A stretch of DNA of 64,000 nucleotides. Source: Macrothele yani (taxonomy: Eukaryota; Arthropoda; Arachnida; Araneae; Macrothelidae). The position numbers were made by a program, and so were the translations under genes. Shown here in pieces: positions 56,366 through 64,000 of the stretch. The stretch's first letter is position 1. Each line of letters starts with the position of its first letter. The notes beneath the pieces are model-generated. The model made no database searches and was not told the DNA's origin. It saw nothing but the letters and a program-made list of their open reading frames with translations. The DNA lies in contig CM077034.1 of assembly GCA_039090855.1 (NCBI GenBank), positions 11,610,984-11,674,983 on the forward strand. Direction: 5' to 3'.

Positions 56366-57056
56366 GAGTTTGTAAATAGAGGGCAATGAGATAAGTTTGT
56401 TGTAAATAATTGTATTTTAGGTTTTAAAATTTCTTTTGTTAGATGGTTTTGGTGTTTGTAAATAAGAAGTTAGTTTATGTGAATGTTCACGCAAGTAGGT
56501 TCAATGAATAGTTCATACCTGCCAGGTTTTACGAATTATCCCGTAAAATTTACGGAAACGTGACTTGGTTTACGAGCAAAATGTTAATTTTACGGATTTG
56601 GTGATTTCCCGAGATTTATTTTCCTTTTTCTGATTATTTTGCACCCGCTATTCAAACTTTTTTTATTTAACCTAATCCATTGAAAGTAAAGTGCCAATGT
56701 AAGTTATGAACAACTTTTCAGTTTTTATAATAAGCTTATTCGTAATGTGTTTGTGGGGACATTTGCAGCAGTTTTCCCACGTGTTATGTTTTGCGTTGTT
56801 TGAAACACTAAAACTTGCGCCCCGCGTAAACTGATAAGGATGGCAAACCAGCTGGGCTTGTTTAACCTTGGGCCTCTCGCCGTCCCCCCTTCTCCTTTTT
56901 AGTTAATGCATTCCTTGTCCCCCGGGTCGCAACTTCTGAGGCCAAAGTGGGGTGTGTCTTCCTTGGACTTGCATTGGAGCAAGCACTTGAGAGCAGGTGT
57001 CTTTGCCCCAGTTCAAAATGCGATCTCAGAACGTAGTTATTGTAGAAAAAATATTC
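56366..57056. other. No recognisable gene
   Basis: The stretch begins with a local near-duplication (gagatgagtttgtaaata / gagataagtttgttgtaaata). At 56515-56600 there are words rich in ttacgg/gtaaaattta that resemble the subterminal part of a DNA transposon. A GC-richer piece (56810-57030) has no clear coding content. Confidence 0.35.
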
Positions 57057-57068
57057 AAACGGATTTTA

Positions 57069-57186
57069 TACGGCACTGGCTCTATCCCTTCCCTGCAACC
57101 AGTGACCCTAAATTAGGGACGGGCGACTGCTTATAGCCCATTGAGTTGCTCACGGTGGTCGTTCAACCTCCAATCAAAAAAAAAGA
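57069..57186 (+). mobile_element. 5'-truncated tRNA-SINE with 12-bp TSD
   Basis: The sequence from tacggcactggctct through agggacgggcgactgctta and gagttgctcacggtggtc to an A-rich tail matches the 3' two-thirds of the SINE at 59390. The tRNA-like head is missing. The 12-bp word aaacggatttta stands on both sides (57057-57068 and 57187-57198). The target duplication shows that truncation happened at insertion, not by later deletion. Confidence 0.85.
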
Positions 57187-57199
57187 AAACGGATTTTAA

Positions 57200-57689
57200 A
57201 TCTGTAATTTTTAAGCCCAAATCTATACCCAACATGACGAAATTAAGCAAAAGCTATCAATTTTGTGAAATTAAAAATGCGTTGGGTCATGGTTTCGCAA
57301 CTTCTTCTCTGGTAATAAATTTGACCTAACGAAAGAATGCTGCTTATAAGAGGAAGTTAAAAGAAAAAAAAAGTAAGTCCAATGCTCATTCGAGCCAGTG
57401 CTTCTCCAGCAATGATTTATTTTGCTCGTCCGTTAGTAAAGTTTGTACGCTTTCCAACCGTGCTTTGTTCGTCTCTCGATAACGTGCATAAAAATATCTT
57501 GGCTTGATTCAACCAAATTAATATGTTGTGGTACTATTTTTTTCTCTGCAAATTGCATCTCTTTAAACTGCTGCTGTTTTACTATAGCAGTTTTACTTGC
57601 ATTTTTTTCAAGTGTCAATAAATTTAGTATTAGTGATTCTCTATGAGCAGCAATATATGTAAAAGAAGGGGGGGGGTACTATAAAACTT
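57200..57689. other. Unassigned, one protein-like minus-strand frame
   Basis: On the minus strand 57618-57433 reads LEKNASKTAIVKQQQFKEMQ and FAEKKIVPQHINLVESS, then QDIFMHVIERRTKHG. The composition is that of a real, lysine-rich helical protein, but I recognise no domain. It may be a transposon accessory ORF. No splice or start evidence supports a host gene. Confidence 0.25.
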
Positions 57690-57990
57690 TCTGTGATGCT
57701 TATTCTGCGGAGTTGCCTGTGTATTACAAAATCTTCAAAAAATGAAAAATATGCATTTTGCTTTATGTGTCGATTTAATTTCAGCGTTTCGCATGGTGAG
57801 AGGAATGATATTACTAATCATATAGCGCCAAGCATAAATCTAGTGTTGACTACGTGGGGAAAAAAAATACGAAATTAACTTCCCTTGTTAAAAGTTGTAA
57901 TGAACTGGATGCCATTCGTGCGAGGTGTTTATTCACTTTGTTTTTAGTTGAGCATAATTTACCAATTAGTGTCCCTCAGTCACTCATTTA
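57690..57990 (+). pseudogene. hAT transposase N-terminal remnant, second copy
   Basis: The frame at about 57730-57830 reads KSSKNEKYAFCFMCRFNFSV, SHGERNDITNHIAPS, a diverged version of the BED-like zinc finger block at 44.35 kb (CILCNIDFSVSH...DIVTHVG). After stops the sequence continues NELDAIRARCLFTLFLVEHN and LPISVPQSL (about 57900-57985), the EHNLP block that follows the zinc finger in ZBED/SCAND3-like hAT transposases. The final histidines of the finger are altered and no catalytic core follows. It is a decayed fragment of the same broad group as the 44-kb copy but not closely similar in DNA. Confidence 0.6.
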
Positions 57991-58372
57991 TTTCATTTGA
58001 CTGTCTCATCGTCCATCTCTCCGTAAGATAATCTTAGCATGAAAATGGTCCGTTTTTAAAAACATTTCAGTTCGTTCCGTGACGGCGTGGGATACGATCC
58101 TATTGGATTTTTGGGTCAAAGGGTGAAACATCCTTCCCTTGAGATGCAAACCTCCATAAAAATAAATGTTTATCTCTTTATAGATCATAATGATAGCATA
58201 GTAATGAGAAATTATGTATAGATTCTATTTTAATCGAAATAAACGTGCCGATAAATTCAAACATCTGTAGTCATATCAATTAAAAGTTGATACATGTTTC
58301 AAAGGTAACATATCGTTTTAATCGATATGTTCAGTACATTTAATCACTATGCTGGACAAGTATTTTTCACAA
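57991..58372. other. No recognisable gene
   Basis: AT-rich stretch. Words of the type atcgatatgttca at about 58320 recur inverted at about 58700-58740, just outside the MITE, so the inverted structure may extend beyond the core given for it. Confidence 0.4.
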
Positions 58373-58685
58373 GGTTATATTAGTGGAGACACCACTTGCT
58401 CTGCCGCCATAGGTCACAGCTAATCTGTGGTGTGACGTCACAAGCAGGCAAAATGAACTAAATTATACCGTTGATGAAACAGTAAACTTGTGTATCATTG
58501 ATAAAGATTATTGAATTACTCATTTTATCTGTTTATACGCTTAGAAGCTTTTGTTGCATTGGTTTCCAAGCAGCTTCTCTTCTGCGGCTGCGTGGTGCCT
58601 GCTCATGACGTCATTTGCAGCACAGACGGTGACTTATGGCCGCCAATGCTGCGTGGATAGGAGTGGTGTCTCCAGTAATATAACC
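58373..58685. mobile_element. MITE with 24-bp terminal inverted repeats
   Basis: The left end ggttatattagtggagacac (then cact) and the right end (agtg then gtgtctccagtaatataacc) are inverted with one mismatch in 24 bases. Pairing is resumed further in by gccataggtcac / gtgacttatggc. The length is 313 bp with no coding capacity. No target duplication could be fixed. Flanking atcgatatgttca words are also inverted, so the full element may be about 430 bp (about 58308-58745). Confidence 0.7.
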
Positions 58686-58879
58686 TCCTTGATTTTTCAT
58701 TGAACATATCGATTAAATTTTTTATCGAACATATCGATTTTTATTTTTTTTTACGGATTTCGGTTTCTGAGAGTTGCCAGTTTTGAATAGTTAGTTTTAT
58801 AAGCCAATTAAACTACCGGTTAGGGTTATTTAACATCAGTGAAATTATAGGTTTTTAAGTCAAAAAGAGGTTTCTTGGA

Positions 58880-59047
58880 TCAAGTATCATTGCAGCAGTA
58901 AGGATTAATAAATCACTCACTCAGTCAAATAAATGAAGAAGTTAAAGACAACATAAAACTACCGCACCAGAAGCCCAAACCAACCGTAGAAATTAAAATG
59001 GGAAAAAACGTAATGTATCTTTTTCAAGAGAACAGACCTTCTAGTAA
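58880..59047 (+). other. Possible exon with consensus donor, unassigned
   Basis: An open frame from about 58904 reads SQINEEVKDNIKLPHQKPK, PTVEIKMGKNVMYLFQENR, PSSK and ends at a perfect gtaagt donor (59048). Upstream candidates for the acceptor are weak (cactcactcag at about 58923, or cattgcagcag). I recognise no domain. It could be a 5' exon, a non-coding exon or chance. The nearest alternative is a fragment of an unidentified repeat. Confidence 0.2.
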
Positions 59048-59344
59048 AGGTAAGTTTCTCATTACTCTCATTAAATTGAAATACTACTATCTTAATAACT
59101 TTTTTTGCTACTGAAGTATCATTTAAATATCGAATAAATAGTAGTATCAGTTTTGTTAATTTTTGTTTTTCAATTATTTTTAATAGGGAAATTATTTCTT
59201 CCTGTGTCCTGTTTTCTTCTCTTTAACCTGAGTGATTTTTGTGGCAGAGCTGCAGGGGGATGGCTTTCTGTGGTGAGTAACAATGTAACAATAGAAAATT
59301 TCATACCAATAAACATTATGTTTTAAATATGTTCTTTGCCATTG

Positions 59345-59800
59345 AACTGTCATCATCATCATCATCAACCATTGCCAGTTCACTGCTTGTCCGCCCCGGT
59401 GGCGCAGTGGTCTAAGGCGTTGGCCTCTGATCATTCGTCGGAAGGGGTCCGGGTTCGAATCCCGGTGAGGCATGGATGTTGTGTTTGTCTTACGGCACTG
59501 GCTCTCTCCCTTCCCTGAAACCAGTTACTCTAAATTAGGGACGGGCGACTGCTTATAGCCCATTGAGTTGCTCACGGTGGTCGTTAAACCTCAAAAAAAA
59601 AAAAAAAAAAAAAAAAGTTCACTGCTTGATGAACGTCTCCCAAGATCTCTTCCAAACTCTTATGTCTTGAGCAATTCTCTTCTATGTCACTCTGAAATGC
59701 TTTAAAATTTATTCCACTCACCTCCTACGTGGTTTTTTCTAGGTCTTCCCTTGTTCCTTGACATCCAGTCTTATATTTTAGTTGTCCAATGGTAATCAGT
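59345..59800 (-). pseudogene. Non-LTR retroelement 3' terminus, interrupted by a SINE
   Basis: On the minus strand, degraded coding sequence (59790-59617 and 59389-59370) has the feel of a non-LTR C-terminus: the frame near 59755 reads KEQGKT then KKPRRR, and near 59640 SWETFIKQ. It ends in (ATG)n read as catcatcatcatcatcaacc on the plus strand, the same tail type as the element at 24031. Stops occur in every frame. The SINE at 59390-59616 is inserted in it with a 12-bp duplication of the host sequence, gttcactgcttg. The family is inferred from tail and position only. Confidence 0.5.
59390..59616 (+). mobile_element. Full-length tRNA-derived SINE with 12-bp TSD
   Basis: The head tccgccccggtggcgcagtg (A-box region) and gtccgggttcgaatcccggt (B box GGTTCGAATCC) forms a tRNA-like promoter of about 80 bases. 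The body runs through gtcttacggcactggctctc and tagggacgggcgactgctta to gagttgctcacggtggtc, and ends in about 23 A residues. The duplication gttcactgcttg lies at 59378-59389 and 59617-59628. A 5'-truncated relative is at 57069. It was presumably mobilised by a non-LTR reverse transcriptase; the poly(A) tail rather than a microsatellite tail argues against the RTE family of this window as partner. Confidence 0.9.
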
Positions 59801-59804
59801 TCTA

Positions 59805-62800
59805 CTTAATTTTATTTTAACTTGCTGAACTTTAATTTAATCTTCCCTTCTTCTGAATGCTTTTGGTTTTACAGATGTTTCTAGCCTCTGGATTTCTGTC
59901 AAGGCCTGTTTTCAATGAACTCAATGAATAGGCCTTGACAAAAATCCAAAGGCCAGAAAGGTCTGCAAAGCCAAAAGAACTCAGAAGAAGGGAAGATTAA
60001 ATGAAAGTTCTTCAAGTGAAAATAGAATTAAGTAAATATATCTGAGTAAAGCCTTGAGTAAGTGTTTTTATTCCTGTTAAGAATATAATGGCTTCTCTAT
60101 TTATACATTGATAGCAGGCCTTGACAAAAATCCAGAGGCCAGAAACGTTTGTAAAACCAAAAGAACTCTGAAGAGGGGAAGATTAAATGAAAGTTCTCCA
60201 AGTGAAAATATAATTAAGTAAATATATCTCAGTAAAGCATTGAGTAAGTGTTTTTATTCCTGTTAATTGTTTAGTGTTTTTTTTTAAGCCTTGAGTTAGT
60301 GTTTTTATTCCTGTTAATGGCTTCCCTATTTTTACATTGAAAACAGGCCTTGACAAAAATCCAAGGGCCAGAAATGTCTGTAAAACCAAAAGAACTCGGG
60401 AGATTGAAGATTAAATGAAAGTCTTCAAGTGAAAATAAAATTAAGTAAATATATATCTGAGTAAAGCATTGAGTAAGTATTTTTATTCCTGTTAATTGTT
60501 TAGTGTTTTTTTTTTTTTTAAGCCTTGAGTTAGTGTTTTTATTCCTGTTAATGGCTTCTCTATTTTTTCATTGAGAACAGGCCTTGACAAAAATCCAAGG
60601 GCCAGAAATGTCTGTAAAACCAAAAGAACTTGGGAGATTGAAGATTAAATGAAAGTCTTCAAGTGAAAATAAATTAAGTAAATATATATCTGAGTAAAGC
60701 CTTAAGTAAGTGTTTTTATTCCTGTTAAGAATATGATGGCTTCTCTATTTATACATTGAGAGCAGGCCTTGACAAAAATCCAGAGGCTAGAAATGTTTGT
60801 AAAACCAAAAGAACTCTAAAGAGGGGAAGATTAAATGAAAGTTCTTCAAGTGAAAATAGAATTAAGTAAATATATCTGAGTAAAGCCTTGAGTAGTGTTT
60901 TTATTCCTGTTAATGGCTTCTCTATTTTTACATTGAAAACAGGCCTTGACAAAAATCCAAGGGCCAGAAATGTCTGTAAAATCAAAAGAACTCAGAAGAA
61001 GGGAAGATTAAATGAAAGTTCTTCAAGTGAAAATAGAATTAAGTAAATATATCTGAGTAAAGCCTTGAGTAAGTGTTTTTATTCCTGTTAAGAATATAAT
61101 GGCTTCTCTATTTATACATTGATAGCAGACCTTGACAAAAATCCAGAGGCCAGAAACGTTTGTAAAACCTAAAGAACTCTGAAGAGGGGAAGATTAAATG
61201 AAAGTTCTCCAAGTGAAAATATAATTAAGTAAATATATCTCAGTAAAGCATTGAGTAAGTGTTTTTATTCCTGTTAATTGTTTAGTGTTTTTTTTTAAGC
61301 CTTGAGTTAGTGTTTTTATTCCTGTTAATGGCTTCCCTATTTTTACATTGAAAACAGGCCTTGACAAAAATCCAAGGGCCAGAAATGTCTGTAAAACCAA
61401 AAGAACTTGGGAGATTGAAGATTAAATGAAAGTCTTCAAGTGAAAATAAAATTAAGTAAATATATTTCTGAGTAAAGCCTTAAGTAAGTGTTTTTATTCC
61501 TGTTAAGAATATGATGGCTTCTCTATTTATACATTGAGAGCAGGCCTTGACAAAAATCCTAAGGCCAGAAATGTCTGTAAAACCAAAATAACTCAGAAGA
61601 GGGGAAGATTAAACGAAAGTTCTTCAAGTGAAAATAGAATTAAGTAAATATATCTGAATAAAGCCTTGAGTAAGTGTTTTTATTCCTGTTAAGAATATAA
61701 TGGCTTCTCTATTTATACATTGAGAGCAGGCCTTGACAAAAATCCCAAGGCCAGAAATGTCTGTAAAACCAAAATAACTCAGAAGAGGGGAAGATTAAAC
61801 GAAAGTTCTTCAAGTGAAAATAGAATTAAGTAAATATATCTGAGTAAAGCCTTGAGTAAGTATTTTTATTCCTGTTAAGAATATAATGGCTTCTCTATTT
61901 ATACATTGAGAGCAGGCCTTGACAAAAATCCCAAGGGCCAGAAATGTCTGTAAAACCAAAATAACTCAGACGAGGGGAAGATTAAACGAAAGTTCTTCAA
62001 GTGAAAATAGAATTAAGTAAATATATCTGAGTAAAGCCTTGAGTAAGTATTTTTATTCCTGTTAAGAATATAATGGCTTCTCTATTTATACATTGAGAGC
62101 AGGCCTTGACAAAAATCCCAAGGCCAGAAATGTCTGTAAAACCAAAATAACTCAGACGAGGGGAAGATTAAACGAAAGTTCTTCAAGTGAAAATAGAATT
62201 AAGTAAATATATCTGAGTAAAGCCTTGAGTAAGTATTTTTATTCCTGTTAAGAATATAATGGCTTCTCTATTTATACATTGAGAGCAGGCCTTGACAAAA
62301 ATCCAAGGGCCAGAAATGTCTGTAAAACCAAAATAACTCAGAAGAGGGGAAGATTAAACGAAAGTTCTTCAAGTGAAAATAGAATTAAGTAAATATATCT
62401 GAGTAAAGCCTTGAGTAAGTGTTTTTATTCCTGTTAAGAATATAATGGCTTCTCTATTTTTACATTGAAAAGCAGGCCTTGACAAAAATCCAAGGCCAGA
62501 AATGTCTGTAAAACCAAAATAACTCAGAAGAGGGGAAGATTAAACGAAAGTTCTTCAAGTGAAAATAGAATTAAGTAAATATATCTGAGTAAAGCCTTGA
62601 GTAAGTATTTTTATTCCTGTTAAGAATATAATGGCTTCTCTATTTATACATTGAGAGCAGGCCTTGACAAAAATCCAAGGCCAGAAATGTCTGTAAAACC
62701 AAAATAACTCAGAAGAGGGGAAGATTAAACGAAAGTTCTTCAAGTGAAAATAGAATTAAGTAAATATATCTGAGTAAAGCCTTGAGTAGTGTTTTTATTC

Positions 62801-63380
62801 CTGTTAATGGCTTCTCTAATGAAAAAGGCCTTGACAAAAATCCAAGGGCCAGAAATGTCTGCTAAACGAAAGTTCTTCAAGTGAAAATAGAATTAAGTAA
62901 ATATATCTGAGTAAAGCCTTGAGTAGTGATAATGGAAGACAAAATCCAAGGGCCAGAAATGTAATCAGAAAGTTCTTCAAGTGAAAATAGAATTAAGTAA
63001 ATATATCTGAGTAAAGCCTTGAGTAGTGTTTTTATTCCTGTTAATGGCTTCTCTATTTTTACATTGAAAACAGGCCTTGACAAAAATCCAAGGGCCAGAA
63101 ATGTCTGTAAAATCAAAAGAACTCGGGAGATTGAAGATTAAATGAAAGTCTTCAAGTGAAAATAAAATTAAGTAAATATATATATGAGTTAAGCCTTAAG
63201 TAAGTGTTTTTATTCCTGTTAAGAATAAGCAGGCCTTGACAAAAAATCCAGTGGCCAGAAATGTTTGTAAAACCAAAAGAACTCAGAAGAGGGGAAGATT
63301 AAATGAAAGTTCTTCAAATGGAAAATATAATAAAGTAAATATATCTGAGTAAAGCCTTGAGTAAGTATTTTTATTCCTAC
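59805..63380 (+). repeat. 190-bp tandem array, about 18 units, with inverted first unit
   Basis: The unit contains gtttttattcctgttaagaa, tggcttctctatttatacat, caggccttgacaaaaatcc and agttcttcaagtgaaaatag, then aagtaaatatatctgag. Most units are about 187-195 bp. Longer ones include an extra gttaattgtttagtg piece, and short deleted ones occur near 62.8-63.0 kb. The first unit (59805-59925) is inverted relative to the rest, so the array opens with a foldback (ggcctgttttcaatga / tgaataggcc). The minus-strand frames in it are repeat artefacts. Confidence 0.92.
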
Positions 63381-64000
63381 ATACATATCATTAAGCTGTT
63401 CCTTGATATTCATCGGTTAACTCCTCAAAGAAAGACAATCTGACAAATAAACATTTAATTGATAATACATATCCCTAAGGTGTTCTCTGAGATTAGCTCC
63501 ACAAAGAAATACAAACCACCAGATAAATTTCTAACTGATTATTTACTTACTGCTGGCGTATGAAACTTCTCCATTTACAGCAATCTTGACACACAACACG
63601 AGCTTCAGTGACATCCATCACAGGACGTACACAAGACCTTCTGTACTTCATACTCATAATCTTTTTCTTGTGCAGACACTCCTGAATCTGATCCTCCCAT
63701 GTCTTTCTTGGCCTTCCTCTGCCTTTTATTCCCACCACTTGGGCTGAAAAGATTTTCTTAGTAAGCATTTCATCACTCATTCTTTCATACATACATACAT
63801 ATCACTAAGCTGTTCTCTGAGATTCAGAGGTTAGCTCCAAAAAGAAATACAAACTTCCAGATATTTTTACTTATTGTTGTCGTATCAAACTTCTCCATTT
63901 ACAGCGATCTTGACATACAACTCGTGCTTCACTGATATCCATTACACGCCGTACACAAGATCTTTTATACTTCATACTCATAATCTTTTTCTCATGCAGA
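63381..64000 (-). repeat. RTE-type 3' end units, running off the window
   Basis: The segment starts with the longer 3' UTR variant (63381-63546, like 7840-7986). A unit follows whose minus-strand frame (63792-63547) reads ERMSDEMLTKKIFSAQVVG, GRGRPRKTWEDQIQECL and VCQDCCKWRSFI. A second unit begins at about 63793 and is cut by the window end. The junction carries (ATGT)n as in the other two arrays. The coding part corresponds only to the C-terminal tail of a non-LTR ORF. More units probably lie beyond 64000. Confidence 0.8.

Noticed and set aside
59391..59475. A functional tRNA gene
   Set aside because: The tRNA-like head continues into a conserved body and poly(A) tail with flanking target duplications, so it is a SINE.

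Overview
The window looks like a piece of a large, repeat-choked animal genome, most likely an arthropod and probably an insect. The evidence is the mix of Tc1, mariner (including the DUF4817 type common in insects), several hAT groups, Penelope-like elements (PLEs), an RTE-type non-LTR retroelement and tRNA-headed SINEs, with genes split into small exons by very long introns. There is no prokaryotic gene organisation, no operon, no rRNA gene and no CRISPR array. The exact taxon cannot be named from the sequence.

Only one host gene can be supported. Two short plus-strand exons, 31187-31260 and 52558-52672, splice in phase to give the end of the TM6-TM7 loop and TM7 of an equilibrative nucleoside transporter (SLC29/ENT family). 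The 21.3 kb intron between them is almost entirely repeats. The remaining exons must lie outside the window or be unrecognisable.

Layout. 1-7.8 kb: mariner remnant, foldbacks, a complete non-autonomous hAT with 8-bp target duplication (816-3832), and a PLE fragment split by a dead Tc1 (4514-5704) with a second PLE fragment at 7.15 kb. 7.8-10.3 kb: minus-strand tandem array of RTE 3' ends. 10.7-22.6 kb: an 83-bp satellite of about 140 units. 23.4-27.3 kb: non-LTR remnants and a plus-strand array of the same RTE 3' ends. 27.3-31.0 kb: DUF4817 transposase relic split by a hAT-like element, then a minus-strand PLE carrying four 330-bp tRNA-like units. 32.1-44.2 kb: about 40 tandem copies of a roughly 298-bp tRNA-headed unit, the whole block lying between 13-bp identical flanks. 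44.3-48.2 kb: broken hAT transposase containing a PLE with ten 110-bp repeats at its 5' end and a 12-bp target duplication. 48.3-51.9 kb: mariner (apparently DD41D) with a hAT inside it that contains seven poly(A)-tailed 200-bp units. 52.7-54.2 kb: 37-bp minisatellite directly after the second ENT exon. 54.5-57.2 kb: another DUF4817 relic split by a hAT with a 5-bp duplication, then a 5'-truncated SINE. 57.2-59.8 kb: hAT relic, MITE, and a full SINE nested in a non-LTR tail. 59.8-63.4 kb: 190-bp tandem array. 63.4-64.0 kb: the RTE tail array again, running off the window.

The main theme is transposable elements turning into satellites. At least five tandem arrays here begin from, or sit inside, identifiable mobile elements, and several keep the target-site duplications of the founding insertion. 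No intact transposase or reverse transcriptase was seen: every coding copy has stops, frameshifts, truncations or lost catalytic residues.
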